DNA of 64,000 nt from Haemonchus contortus (taxonomy: Eukaryota > Nematoda > Chromadorea > Rhabditida > Trichostrongylidae). Below are positions 1 to 13,700 of this stretch, one piece after another. The DNA is taken from positions 34,934,645 to 34,998,644 of the forward strand of contig LS997565.1 in the NCBI GenBank assembly GCA_000469685.2. The letters run 5' to 3'. The notes under the pieces are model-generated. The model searched no databases. It saw only the letters and a program-made list of their open reading frames with translations, and was not told where the DNA came from. The first letter of the stretch is position 1; each line of letters opens with the position of its first letter. Position numbers and translations under genes: made by a program.

Positions 1-1698
1 TTTGTATGAGGAACTCGAAGTCGAGAAGGAGAGAAGTTCGTCTTCCGCGTGGCGAAAGCGCATCATCGCGCCACTCAGGACATCCGAGAAGTGAAGTCCG
101 TCAAGAACAGCGAGGGTGCAATCCTGAAGAGGCCTAGCGAGGTCAGGCGTAGGTGGAAGGAATACTTCGACGGGCTCCTCAACAAAGAATTCGCCCGCAA
201 GAACAGAGAATGAGGTGCGTAGAGCAATGGGCAAGATGAAGGTTGGGAAGGCTACTGAACCGGATGGAGTAGATGGCGCTCGAAGAGCACGGGATAAAGT
301 GGCTCATCCGATTTCTGAACACCGTCACCGCTGAAGGAAGAATCCCAGATGCGTGGAGGAGTACTATCGTTCCCATCTTCAAGCAGAAGGGGGACGCGAT
401 GGAATATTCCAACTACCGGGGATCAGGTTGACTGCTCATACGATGGAACTGTACGAGCGGGTAGTCGACTCAAGATTGAGAGAATCGGTCCTAGTCTCAC
501 AGGAGCAGTTCGGCTTCATGCCTGAAAGGTCTACAACGGATGCCATCTCTATAGCTAGGCAAGTTATGGAGAAGTATCGAGAAAAGCGTAGACCCTGCTA
601 CCTAGCCTTCCTCGACCTGGAGAAGGCTTTCGACCGTCTCCCGCGACAAGTCCTCTGGAGAGCGCTCCGAAAACGAAATGTTCCAGAACACCTGATCTCT
701 CTGGTGAAGGGCATGTGTGTTGGCTCCACCACAACAAAACGCACACCACACGGCCAAACCGGAGCAATAGATGCCACGGTTGGGGTATACCAGGGATCAG
801 CTCTGATCCCATTCCTTTTCCTGCTCACGATGGACGTTAACACGAACTCATGAACATGAACACAGAAGAACTCATGGATGGACCACTGAAAACCGTTCTC
901 TACGCTGATGACATCCCTGCGACAGCGGAGAGCAAGGAGGAACTCCAGGACAAACTCCAGAACGGCCGAGGGTATTGGCGAAGAATGGACTCCGGCTGAA
1001 CGTGAGGTAGACCAAGTTCCTCAGCTCCGAGGAGGGCACGGAGTCAATCGTCGACGGTCGCGGGGAAGACATCGAAAAGGTCAGGACTTCCGCTACCTGG
1101 GGAGTGATCTAGCCGCTGATGGAAGCGTGGACCAGGTCGTAAAATCCCGAATAAATGGATGGATGAAACGGAGGGAGTCCACTGGGAGGGAGGTATCTTC
1201 TGCGACCGTCGATGTTCCAGGACCCTCTGAGGAAAGGTGTATCTTACAGTGATATGGCCCACGATGTTCTACAGCAGCGAGTGTTGTAAATCCCATGAAG
1301 GACAGCTCCACTCCACTGAAATGAGGATGCTCAGATGGGCCTGCTTCTGGACGCGGCTGGATCGCGTCAGAAATGAAGACGTTAGGACGGCTATACAAAT
1401 AGCCTTCAGTTCAACTGAGGATGAGAGAGCAGCGCCTGCGATGGTTTGGGCATGTACTAAGAAGACCACAGAGACATTCGATAAGGGAAGCAATGGAGTT
1501 CGAGTCTCAAGGTAAGCGACCATGAGGTGACCCAAAGAAGTGATGGCGGGACGTAATCAATAAGGACCTCGCCGAAGCCAAGGTGACGGCAGATGCCGTA
1601 GATAGAATGAAAGGAGACGGCTGACAAGAACAGCGGACCCTGCGACTGCGCGGGACTAACGCTAGAGAGAAGAAGAAGAAGAAGAAGGAAGAAGAAGG
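1..1698 (+). mobile_element. Decayed RTE-type non-LTR retrotransposon (LINE), 3' part
   Basis: This is a broken endonuclease-reverse transcriptase polyprotein read in changing frames. In frame 1, bases 61-213 encode the linker before the reverse transcriptase (AHHRATQDIREVKSVKN, then RRRWKEYFDGLLN), ending in a stop. Further pieces follow: KMKVGKATEPDGV near 232, then IRLTAHTMELYERVVDSRL near 422. The palm motif with the first catalytic aspartate (FLDLEKAFDRL) lies at about 608-642. The second catalytic motif YADD is at 901-912 but in another frame, after a stop at 851-853. The C-terminal tail (KDLAEAKVTADAVDRM-like) lies near 1560-1620. The element ends in a GAA/GAAG tandem run at about 1661-1698, as RTE elements often do. 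The 5' part lies outside the window. Frameshifts and stops make it inactive. Confidence 0.88.
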
Positions 1699-1820
1699 TT
1701 TGTTATAGCGCTACTGGACAGCATAAGGCAAATAAATGCAGTCACGGAAAAAGGATAGAAGCTAGAAAATGAGATTAAAGAGGGATATAAAAATTGTAAA
1801 AGTAATGCAGAAAGAAGATA

Positions 1821-2715
1821 TTAGGTGTGTGCATTACCTTCCGCCGTTTTTTACGTGCAAAAACATATTTATTACACTATTAAAACCAAATGTACATCAA
1901 CCAATGTATTGCCCATCGTTAGTTACAACTTCTTGCCACCTTTCTGGTATCTTGTTGACTCTGGGTCTAAAAAAGCCTTCATCTTTTGAGGCAATCCAGT
2001 CATCCACCCATTTTCGCACTTCATCGGCATTCCGGAAGCGTGTATCTGCTAAACTGACTTGCATGGACCGGTATAGGTGGTCATCAGAAAGAGCAAGACC
2101 CGGAGAGTATGCGGGCTGAACGAGCTGATCCCATCTAACAACTGCAAATCTTTTCAAGGACATTCTTCATAACGTGGGGTCTGGCATGTTCGCGGTGGAA
2201 CAGCACCTCGATATTTTCTTGCGAATAACGGCCGCTTTTAGGTGAGAGAATCCTACAAACTGTCAAGTTGCTGTTCGTAGCGGTCAGCAGCAACAGTTTC
2301 CTTCGGGCTCAGCAACTCACAGTACACAACACCCTTTTGATCCCACCATCAAATGCGCACACAGCATTACTTTTTACTTTCCGCTTTCCTTGCAAACTCT
2401 CGAGTAAAGAGAAACCATCTCAGGAGATATATTCAGATACAGCTTGTCCTCCATAAGTATCAAAAAGCATCGGGTGGGCTTCAATGCCAGTTTCCTTGAA
2501 AACAAACAGCAGGAGAAGGGCCCCCGGGAAAACGGTTTATCATGTTCCATGACGAATCAGTCTGGGAGCAACGGGATTTTGGGGAAAAACTGATCTGTCC
2601 GCCCTTAAGTAGGTAGCTAATACCCTATCGCACAGAATACGGCAGGATTCACATCTAACATGTTTGGCGCAACGACCCTTTGAAGACGGCGGCGGAAATT
2701 AATGCACACACCTAA
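1821..2715 (-). mobile_element. Decayed mariner-family DNA transposon
   Basis: Terminal inverted repeats are visible: the left end reads TTAGGTGTGTGCATTA (1821-1836) and the right end is its reverse complement (2700-2715). Both are followed by matching CCGCCG-rich sequence a few bases inward. TA dinucleotides flank both ends (1819-1820 and 2716-2717), the normal Tc1/mariner target duplication. The - strand encodes transposase pieces: a WDQKGVVYCELL segment at about 2310-2355, then QPAYSPGLALSDDHLY with the third catalytic aspartate at about 2070-2125, then the C-terminal FRPRVNKIPERWQEVVTN segment. The aspartate normally found before the ARPH segment is not recognisable near 2190, and frames shift. 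At about 895 bp it is shorter than the usual 1.3 kb, so it is an internally deleted, dead copy. Confidence 0.88.
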
Positions 2716-2717
2716 TA

Positions 2718-5390
2718 AGTAATGCTCTAGTTAAAGCAAAAAGAAGAGCCATATCTTTACCTTTGATGCCCAATGCGGACGAGCTCGGCTTTGAGGTCTC
2801 GCATGCCTAGACCAAGCCAAATGCGCTCGAGCCAGATTAGGACGTAAAACTAGGGTATATCACGCAAAACGACGGAGTCGAAGGTTTACTTGACTAGTAG
2901 AGCACCCTTCGGGGAATAACGTGGCCATGGATTCTGTGGAAGTGCCATGCAACACTAATGAGATGCCCTCTCAGATACTGTAACAGGGGTGCTAATTGTA
3001 GGGCGTAGTACTAATCGAGAGGTGGCCGCTCAGTCAGACCACCGAGAGCGTCTCTGTGTAGGTTTGGACATGAGGACACCGAAGAATTTCCAGAACTCTA
3101 TGCAGTCTCTAGAAAGTTGGTAATAAAACTGGCAAGGAACTTAATATAGTGAAAAAAAAATCGCTGCTCGAAAAAAAATTGATGGGCAAAGCACAGGATA
3201 TGATGCATTTCATTATGGAACTATTCATGAGGTAACCCCATATTCATTGTAAGGAGACAGCTACTGGAAGTGCGAAACACCATGGATGATTTAAGCAACA
3301 TGATAAAATTGATGTTTTTACAAGCTTCTTGATAGCACATCTACTCGCTCTCACCAGATCAACTGAACAGATGTTTCGATGGCTTAGACACAAGAAAAAC
3401 AGGGTTTTTTATGGCCCTTCGTGATTTAGTAAATGTGCCATGCTGCTGTAATGATCTCTAGGAGTTGCTTCATGCTCAGTATCTTGTAAGCTGAGCCAAA
3501 GGTAAGTAGACGGTAGTTTTGCGGTATTCCGTTGTGGAGGGGATGCTGGCACTCTCAAAATCCCAGGTTGCTTTGAGTTTAACTGGTGACTTCCTATGTT
3601 ATGCTAGCTGTGTCCTTACGGGAAGGAAGGGACATTGACTATGAAATGAAACTTTTCCTCGCACCCGTAGAGTGCTACATCGAGCCCTTGACTTCTACCT
3701 ACAATCGCTGGGGTGCTAAAAGCTTTTTGACGGCAAGAGTCGAATGATCTCTTTCACCCGTCTTGGGAACTTTTGTATACCATTAGTTTCGTGCGGCGTG
3801 AAGCATGTGATGTGATTGTGGAAGTGGAATAACAGGAAATGATAACCTGGTAATGGCTGATCAAGAGTGCTCAATGGTATACGACAACAAATTTCTTTAA
3901 CGTTTCGTAGTTTTATTCAGATGACCACTATTCAAGTGATGGAGAGAGCGGAAAAAAAGGTAAAAATGGCGGATGGTGGGAAGGTGATCTGAGATCCTCA
4001 ATAATGTTGCAAGGAAAGCTGGTGTTTCAAAAAGAATTGTTCTCTTTAGGAAGTGATGGACAGATCGCCCTCATGCTCAATCGAGTTTCTCCATAGAAAA
4101 TCCGAACACTTGTGAAGATTGCCTAGTAGTGAGTTATAGAAAGCGGTAGGGAAAAAGACTGGTCTTACAAAAAATGACAGCAATTGAGAAAACACACCTA
4201 CATTGCAGTATAGCTAGGCATTGTTTCCTACGACTTCACTCTCACTACGCCTCAGAAGATGAGAGCTTAGAAAGATTACTTTTCCTTTCAAATATGTGAT
4301 AGGTATCAAGGACAGCAAAACGATAGCAATAGGACAAACAACCACAAATTTTCCGGACTGACGTTGGTGGGTACCCATGATGTAAAGGCACTGAGTATTG
4401 TTGCCCCATCACACTCTGTTCCTAACTTTTCTCTTTTCTTGTGACGAACGATAAATCGGATCCTCAGTCCAGTTCACAGCATTCACCTTTTCTCCTCCTT
4501 CAATATTCGAACTAAATTTAAATGAGGCCTTCTAGGAACTTATAGTACCGTTTCATCTTTACAGCCAATTATGAGAGGGACCTTTGAAGGTAAGAATAAA
4601 ATTCCAGTTTATAGCGTAAGATCTTCAAACATTTTTTACAGCTCATCAGGATCAATCTATCTTTTCTGTGCCGACGGGTTGGTGCGGAATTTTTCTATCA
4701 CTAGAGTTCATAGTTACAAAAAATCGGCTTCGATTTAGTACAGCAGTAGTGGCCGCCTATGAGCCATTCAGAGGCGCAGAAGACATCTTGTAAAGAAAAT
4801 TCGCAGTTTCATTTAGTGATAGTCGAGCTTCTGTAGCTGGCATTGATTTTGGGATAACACAGGTGAGGCGTGATCTGAAATGGTGAATGTATGGCGAAAT
4901 CTTGGAATTAGAAATGTTTAGAAGGCGAGGTTACCGTCGACCACTCGAGTCTTCCCATAAGAAGTGAAGGCTCGCCCGTTGTTAAAGGTAATCCTATCAA
5001 AAAATAGTGTAGGTGAGAACTTACTGTATATTCAGAACTACTTTGTTGAGAATAAAGTGAAGGGTAAACAAGTTCAAACCACAGCGGTACATTTTCGTCG
5101 AACAGTCACGATCGAGCATCTCGCCCTCCTTCAGAACAGTTACCATCCTCTCAGGTCACTAACCTGTTTCTGTTACCTCCTCCACTCACTGTACAGTTTG
5201 AATTTTCACTGCTATGCTCGAATGCGCCACGAAAGCAAATAAAGGGTTCACCTATTCATAGCAGTCCAATCCCTATTTTCCCCTTTACGTTTGCTTGGCT
5301 ATTCCTTCAAAGAAAACTACCACTAATACGAATCAATGCTAATAAAAGATTGAACAGATTCCAGTTTTTATAGTTTCTTGCTACTCCGAG
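2718..5390. other. Intergenic stretch, no gene recognised
   Basis: No coding exon pattern, known repeat head or RNA gene was recognised here. A 92-codon open frame at 4964-5242 (+) has no recognisable domain, and I treat it as chance. Confidence 0.5.
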
Positions 5391-5391
5391 C

Positions 5392-5635
5392 GGAGATGTT
5401 GTAGTGTCTAGTGGCGCGCTATCACATACGCGTGGCCTAGGGATCGAATCCTGAATCGAAATCGCCCTCGACCACCAGAGCTCTCCATTTTTATGGAATT
5501 GGTCATTTGCTACCGGACTCGTGTGAGAGGATTAAAGTTGACTGACTTGCACTCTGTTGGCCACCTCAACTCATTGTATAGACCGGATACACATAAAACG
5601 CCACTATAACTTCAATTGGATGCCGGCGCATTTAA
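5392..5635 (+). repeat. tRNA-derived SINE copy
   Basis: An A-box-like stretch (GTAGTGTCTAGTGGCGCGC) is followed about 35 bases later by a B-box-like stretch (GGATCGAATCC), as in a tRNA promoter. The body then follows the family pattern: a CTCTCCATTTTT segment, then ACTCATTGTATAGACC, then ACGCCACTATAACTTC near the end. At least nine other copies in the window share these blocks, in both orientations. Confidence 0.7.
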
Positions 5636-7570
5636 AAAAGGTAATTGATCAGCACTAAACGTGCTTGGACTTCAGGAGTTCCTACTCCAAAATAAGCTCA
5701 GTTCTTTTCCACCCTCCCTGAGTATTGATGATGAACTCTGCTCTAGATACAAAGCGTCTCATAAAACTTAACCATTCATTTTCTGTGGGAGGTTCGTTTG
5801 TTACTTCCCCAGAATTACTTGCAGTTTATGAGTCGTTCATCTTAAAAATCATGCACACGCGGTCTCATGGCTTCGAATTAAAGAATGGTACCTTCAGAGC
5901 CTCTGTCCTGTACTTGTATAATACTCCCGAGCGCAATACCTGAGTAGGCGATTCTACCTGAGTGGGCGATTCAAGATCTTTTCTTTCTTATCGGCCAATC
6001 CTTTCGATTTCGCAATGTTTCGACGATTTGTGTTTTTTTTATTGGAGCCAGATTTACTTCAACGCATCGCCACCTCTTTCTCAACGCTCTCAACGTTGTG
6101 TTTGTCGTCGTTTGCTCGCCCCCTCGGGCCCCGTGCTGCTGATGTTGTAAAGCGCACAGTCGGCTGCCAGATCCCTCTCGCCCAGCCTATAACGCCACAG
6201 CTAACAAACTGATTGGCTCCGCATTCAGGATATCCTATCCATTTTATTCGCCCTTACATATATCTTGGATTTTTCTCGCGATTCACATTCGACTAACACC
6301 TTTTTCGGCTCTTTTTTCGCTCTTGGTAGCTTTCACGTGCTCTGATCTCTTGAATCCTTAAAAGGGCCAGTGAATCTGGAGGAATCATGGTAGCAGGAAG
6401 AGGAAACGAAGTTGGAGGAAAAAGCAAATAAGAACTAGACTTTGATTTGTTGCAAAAAATAAAAATCGTCATCAATATTTAGAATTATCCTGTAACGTCC
6501 TCCGTTTTTGATTTCATCATCAAGAATGTTGTGTGAAAATGACATAGCTGCCTGAAATTCCGAAGTCAACCTCCCTGAAATTAATCCCACAAACGTCTAC
6601 GTTTTCCTCAGGATTGGCTTAATGGTATGGGACACTTGTTAGGGAGATCAGGCACACCTGGCCCAGATGCGGGATATGTCATACCCTCTTCCTACTCTTA
6701 TTCTGATAACTTCCATGAGAGTGCTCCTACTTTCCAGTAATACAGTGGTGACTTGGGACCAGGCATAGTAAAGGTAAAAAAATAAGAAAATTTGTTTCTG
6801 ATGTGAACTTTCGAGCCAAAAATCCAGCATGAGCAACGAACCGGAGTCAGAGGTTCCACCTTCCCATTCAGGATATACCGGGATGGTAGCCGATGTATCA
6901 GAATGTTGGTGGACTATGCAGTAGCCTTTATCTTTTCGCCATGGATGGCTTAATTTATAGCCAATTGGAATGGGGTAACTCGGAAAAAAGTGTCTCACGT
7001 TCGTGTGTCTGGATACCCGATCTAGGTTCCTTTATGAATCTAATTGATAGGTGGCTATAGATAAGTATGAATCCGTGGATGAAGCTATTCGAGAACCGGT
7101 TCAACGATTTTCACGGTGCTTGGCGTATTATGTTTGCTCACTGAAAAATGCTAAGCAAGAAAAGCTGATACACTTCAACGGATCTGTGGATCACGATCAT
7201 CGCCTCCTAAGTATTTTTTGTGTGGCTTCCCAAATTTCCTTTTGCTATTCCTTTACGTAGCCTTTACTAGATTACTAGAAGCTCCCGCTCCCGCCTTTAC
7301 TGGAAGCTCCTAAAGCTGACGATTTTCGTGGACGATGATAGGCTTTCATAAACGACTTGATTGAGGTCCATTTTTCGGAACATCGTCCAAAGTGGGCTTT
7401 TTCCGGTTTAACTCTTTCAAAACTTCGGGAAAGTGAAATCTCCTAGTAATTGAGCAGTTCAACATCAGGAGCGATAGGCGCCAGTAGAGAATTTGAACTG
7501 CATGTAATATCAGTGCAAGATCATCTCATCCACAATCCACGATGCTATGTGTTCGTTTTGATTGTAAACC
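5636..7570. other. Upstream flank of the LIM gene, no gene recognised
   Basis: Several short open frames occur (5725-5943 +, 6015-6212 +, 6648-6998 -, 7051-7260 +), none with a recognisable domain or convincing splice context. The promoter of the LIM gene should lie in or near the 3' part, but I see no decisive core motif. Confidence 0.45.
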
Positions 7571-7580
7571 ACTACTTCAG
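7571..7580 (+). promoter_or_regulatory. Possible spliced-leader trans-splice acceptor of the LIM gene
   Basis: The sequence ACTACTTCAG ends 28 bases before the start codon at 7609. Nematode mRNAs are often trans-spliced to a spliced leader at such a site, leaving a short 5' leader. No upstream in-frame exon is needed because the ATG is followed by a good acidic N-terminus. It could instead be an ordinary acceptor of a non-coding first exon. Confidence 0.4.
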
Positions 7581-7608
7581 ATAGGTATTGATCGATGTTT
7601 ACTTAAGC

Positions 7609-7725
7609 ATGGCCGAGGAAGAGGATCCGTACGCAGTGAGCAGCGATTCGGACGATGAGGAGTCACGTAAACCACCACCAAAGATTCAGATTGAGGGCCG
7701 AGCCAATGCCGACATCAACCAGCTG
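7609..7725 (+). CDS. LIM gene exon 1 (residues 1-39)
   Basis: It starts with ATG at 7609 and encodes an acidic, serine-rich N-terminus (DPYAVSSDSDDEESR) then KPPPKIQIEG. It ends in phase 0 at the donor GTTCGT, which is not the commonest form but is used again after exon 10. No other in-frame ATG lies close upstream. Confidence 0.75.
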
Positions 7726-10700
7726 GTTCGTTCTATTTTTTCGACTTCGATTCTGTTTTGAATGAGTCAATCGCTTCCTTGTTCTCAACGGAAAGAAATT
7801 AGTGCTAGTTCCATCGGAAAATTCGGTAAATGATATCTGATTCATGACTTTCTGATTTAAATATTTAAACTGTTAATTTCAATTTATATCTGCAAAAGTG
7901 GTATCAGTGCAACTAGCATCGGCCATTTTTTGATAGAGTTCGCGTAGTTTGGTTCCGTTGCTTTTTTGTGTACGGTATTTTCTCTCTGAACTGTTCTTAC
8001 AAATCTTTACCATCCTGTTGAATAGACCAAATCGAAACTTCAAGACACCCCATAATCGGCAAAGGAATCTTTCGAAGTGCCATCGATAAGAGTTTTAATC
8101 TTCCGGACACTTCTCTGATTCCAAACTGTAATGTACTATGTCGCCGTTTGGTAGTGAAATGCTGAATGAGTCAATTGCTAACTAGTTAGACTCCATAGGC
8201 TCCAAAGAAGATCGGGGTACTCGGGAATAACTCGTAGGGATAGACCTCACATCCGCCGTGACCGCCTCCCACTTCTCCTCCTGGCCACCCACCCACCTCT
8301 CCGACTTTATCATCATCGAAAGCAGATCATTTGTCAAGTGGGAGACGTTCAAGAAACAATAGACGTGGCTGGCATCAATCAATTTCGATATGGAGGGTGG
8401 TGGGGGTGAATGCAGGGCACTTCTGGATGCAGGACCAATCAGCACTAGTGGACGGAAGTTAATGAAAGTCTTAGAAGTAATAAGTCAACCCAGTTCGGTA
8501 GTTGTAGGAAAAGGATCTCGAATGTGACAGATCGGAGTATTTTGCATACATGCCATCTTTTTTCGAAATGCATTGTACCGTGGGGGAGGTGGTGGGAGGA
8601 TGAACAGTACGTCAAAGGGAAGGTGTAGCACAACCTGGTGATGTGGGAACGCCTGTCAGTCCGTTTTCATACAGAACGTGCCTCGTATCAATAACCGTGC
8701 GATATCGTTGGGGAAGCTTTCGGGTGGAGTTTATCCATCTGCAAAAGTGGTTGAGATAAACAAACTAGGCAATCATCCTAGTGAGCAAGGGGAATTTTCA
8801 ACTTTTTGCTATTTTTTCGGACCTTATACTCGATTCCGAGTGAAATTTTATTGCCGACTTTTTGTGAAACGTTATCGGATCGGCATAGCATCAAACATGA
8901 AATCTACTTTCCTTTTTATATAGTGAAATGCACTCGTTAAGCTCCTTTTAACTGGTGCCACTGGGGAAATGTCGAACGGCCTGGGCCGACATTGGGGTAG
9001 AACTGAATTTTCCTTCAATGCTGAAGTCTTGCAGTTTTTCTTAGCGAGTATAAACGGTCCATTTTTTCTCTTGAACATTGGTCCTGTCGTGTCGGTGGAG
9101 TTTTGTTGACCCAGAGCGTTAGACGTTGGTGTTATCGCATTCGCAATTGTGCGCTGTAGGCGTCTCAAACAGCTGCTCTGAGTGGGTTCGTTCGTGAAGC
9201 GTCTCGAAGAAACATTTTGCTGGTCCAAGGTCAATTATCGATCAATCAAGGCCCAGGGAAAGCCGGAACCTCCCACAGCATTCAGAACAAGGGGATATAA
9301 TAAGCACTGAAGAAGTTTATGTAAATATGTATGGTATGTAATAAGGGGAAAGGATTTCATCAACGGAAGGGAGATGGCTGCGTAGGTAGGTAAACAGTAG
9401 GTAACAGCTGTTTCTAGTAAGAAAACGTTTAAATTTCAGGCTGGCTTTATTATATACTCATGCTTGACTAGCTAACTCCTCTTTCCCACACATCTATATC
9501 GAATATGGATGCCAAGCTGGACTCGGAGAAGCGAATCTGCCCAGGTTCCCCACCCAAACCTTTTAGGCCTGTTATTCAGGACCTATATTGACTGAGAGGA
9601 GGAAGGGGTAATTAAGCTGACGAGTACACCTTGAATTTGATTCAATAATCCAATTTTTTGCTGTTTATTCGGACCTTTAGTGATTACCTTCGGAAATACG
9701 TAATTAACTAGATCTGGGTGAAGCTGATTATGGCTGTAGGACTTACATTTTGGTACTCAACCTGATTGTGAGATTATGTCAGAGGTTATGTGATGGAGGG
9801 GGGCCTGGATTCATGTTTACTTCAGACTGGTTCATGTAAGCTAACGTATGATTTCAAGGGCCAACACTTTGAAAATCCAAACATTCGACGTTCGTGACCG
9901 ATAGACACATCCACACTGAGCAGTTGAACTGACTGGTTCGGTACGCACAGATTTGCTGAAAATTGACAATCCGAACACATCTATCAGGGAACTGGCATGA
10001 TCAAATAGGGACCTTGCTAAATATGGAGCGCAAGCAGTAAGCAACATGATGATAGCAGCAAAAGAACTGGGAGTTTCATGAGTTAATCCGTAGTACGTAA
10101 TACTAACCTAAAACCTAGCTTCATAGCGTACGTTCTAATACTCTCTGATTTTGGGGTTATGTCAAAGGTTATTTGGATAGCGGCCTGAACTGTTCTTACT
10201 GTACTTACTGTAGCTTCACTTCAGATTCAGACTGGTTCATGAATGCAAGCTAACGTATAAATTCAAGAGCCAACACTTTGAAAATCCAAACATTCTACGT
10301 CCGAGATCAATAGACAGATCCACACTGAACAGTCGAACTGACTAGTTCGATTAACTTAGATTTGCTGAAAACTGTCGATCCTGACCCACCTATCAGGGAT
10401 CCGACATGATCGAGTAGGGGCGTTCCTGAATATGGAGTGATAGCAGTAAGTAATGAGACAGCAAGAAAAATTTGTGAAACTAAATTACAATCCGAGTATT
10501 TATTTAGTCATTAAGTAATGTCCCAATCATCAAACGTAGTAACTGCTATGAAATTCATTTGATCCTGGAAACAAAGAAAAAATGAAGGTTGTTTTTCCTT
10601 TTTCAAATATGATATTTTTGACGCTCCTGATTTCTATTTTTCTATTGTCATGACTATTTCTTATTGGTTTTTATAATCAAATATATATCAAAATATTCTC

Positions 10701-13700
10701 CTCAAACTTTCCTTACTTACCTAAAACTAGCTGCGAAGCATGCCTGTATTCGATTCCCCTCAGTGATTGCTTGATTGTTAGCATCACTAAAAATAAACCT
10801 AAATGAGATAGGACATTTTTGGTTGTAACTATGCATCGTAAGCATAAGGAACGAGGTAAAGTAGGACAATCAAGTTATAGAATATTTTCGGCGACTCACC
10901 CTGCGCTATTTCTAGACCACCCTCATTTTTGAGCTAACTTGAAAGATACTATCAGCCACTGCTCAAAAGGCGAGAAGACACTCAATGACTCTTGAATCCT
11001 CCCCCGAGACCTTAGTGCACATCTGAAAACTAGTGGCATAGAACCAACTTGAAAGGTGCCTCACAAAAAACCCCGTCGTCATTGCCTCCCCAAATTTGAA
11101 GGGGTGTTAATTGTTTTAAAAAACCACTCCTATACTTAGATGTTCTGGCTGTTCTCGATATTCCGCAGTAAGTGGCGCTATGTTTCATGTGTATGCATGG
11201 AAAAATTAGTAAAATAGTGTTGGAAGCGCTCAACCTGGTGGAATTATCTGTTTTATAACATTTTGTTCATATTTTATCTTACTGTATATGTATTTCCAAA
11301 TCGGTTCAAATCAGAGTCAGTGAGTCAGCCTTTCATGCCGTGCAACACAGACCAAAATAGCAGCAAAGAAATCAGGAATATTTAATGAAAGATAGATCAA
11401 AGTGACTCAACGTTAGCCCAAATTTTGTCCTGTTGAAGACAATTTTGTATGAATTCACTGCGTAAGAAGTTTACATTAGTAAGTCTAATTATTGGGAATG
11501 CATTAAGATGCCCTGGTCGACATGAGTCAGCTGGTGAATTTTTAGCCCCATCGTAATCGTCGCGGGGGAAGCTATTCAGTAAAAAGGATATCGTCAGCTA
11601 GCACATGCCAACGCCCTGACAACAATGGCACGTGCCACCCATTCTGAACTTGAAAACACAAAACGCCCGAGCAAAGCATATGCAGTATTTTTCATAAGTA
11701 AACTCTAGGCACTTAGTTTCCTCAGGCAAAAAATTTGAAGGATTTTTCTCAAGTACTATAAATAACATCCATCTCACAGTGGTGGGTCTTGGGCATGGCA
11801 GGATCTGGCGGGGGTGGGATACCAGGAACTCAAACGCTTTGATATGACAATATTTATCATATTTTTCTCCTGTCAGTTTTGCTTACACTGCAGCAGTCAA
11901 TGCTGAATTCCGGGTATCTCATCATTGTTGATCAGAAGCCCTGAGGGCTTCTTCGATGAGTGGGGAGTAATAAACGTTGTCGTTTATGTGAATCGGTAGA
12001 CTCTGGCATATCATCTGCGCTTTCCGCACCCGTTTCACATGAGGAAATACTTGATCAGACTCAGCGAGGCATGAACAAGAAGACGAAATGGACGAGATTT
12101 ACTGCTCTATCAATACCATTATGTATGATGAATCGGTCTAGATGATCTTTGGAATTTCGATAACTACTTGTTGTAAGCTAACCAATCGTTTAGTTTTTAC
12201 AGAAATGCGAAATCATCAAGGTAAAGTTTGCTTTCGAACGCTTTTTCGCCTCCTTTTCTATCTGGCTTCAGCATGACCCACACCAGCTTTGTCTTTAAGT
12301 CCGTTCTATTGATCAGTAACTAGTTGGGGTCTGTAATATATCAAAGTTGAGTGTACGGTAGGAAAGCGGCTAGAATTTCACACCTGAGCAACTCATTTCG
12401 AAATTGGCCGCTTTTCAACCCAACGCTCATTTACTATGTAAACCGCTCCATCTGCAACTGCTACTTCCCTTGGCTTGATTGGGTAATAACCAAGGTGAAA
12501 GTACGATGCCATATACTTTCTCGAACGCCATTCAATCCTTTTCTTCCGGGAGGTGTAGGTGTGCATGAAAGCTTTCTTGTCCTCTTCCACAGTTGCTTCA
12601 ACACATGACTAAGCCCTGCTTCAGTATTATTACAAGATCTCAATGTTCCGTTTCAGAAATCTGCCCTGACTGAAACAAAAGACATCACAAAAGATGAAGC
12701 CGTGACAGAAGAACTCGAAAAGCTCAAGCAGGCTACGGAACTGAAGAAGGTGAAGCAGGTGGGTCTCAACTCTTCATCACTTTCACTTGTTTACTCACTT
12801 TTAACTACTTGATTAATGGAGGACACAAAAACATCACTAGAACAGCTGGCAAGCAAAGATTGTAAAGTAGGTAGGGCCTATATTAAATGTTTAGGTTTAC
12901 TCAATTGTGCAGCATTAAGAGGAGAATCCAAGCTCCACAAATAGTCAATGTTCCCTTTAATTTAACATGTACACATTACCCAAATACACATACACATACG
13001 AACACATACACACACACCTATACACATGACACAGACCAATGCGCACACACGTTCACATACGCATATACATAGATACATTCACATACACAAATAAACACAT
13101 ACACACAGTCATACACCAATACAAACACAAGTACATATACATACACATTCGTATACACACGTGCACATATACCCACTTACACAAATGCACTCTCACCTTT
13201 CATAGTTCATAAAAAGAGCTTTGGCACCCGAAGTTGAGCCCGTGGCAATAGGACTTCAATTGATGACTTCAATATTATTACTTTTTCTCTAGCTATCAAT
13301 ATTTCTAGAGAGGAATATTTAATGATCATAATATGGTCATAAGAATATAAACTGTAACTTAAAGTTCCATACATAGATTGGTTCCCACGTGGGCTCATCA
13401 CTTTTCACAGCCCCTAAGGATACTTCTTAACTTTGTTACCACCAAGTATTTTTAGGGCAATTTATTGCCTCTATATTATTGGCCATGAGCAAATGAATCG
13501 CTCCAAGGAACAGCGCGACACCTCTGGAAATCTAAAATTTGTATTTCACTTTTCACGGGGCATCTCAGTTACAACCCCGTGGCAGTTTTAATATGCTATG
13601 ACCAGTGTACATTTGTGAGGTATGGAAAACGATATGAAGAAGTGCAATATAAAAGGATAAAGGATAAAGTTCTTGGCGTTAATCAATCCCGTATGAGGGA

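Noticed and set aside
8872..9234. 120-codon basic open frame on the - strand in intron 1
   Set aside because: There is no recognisable domain or splice context and its composition is like the surrounding non-coding sequence.
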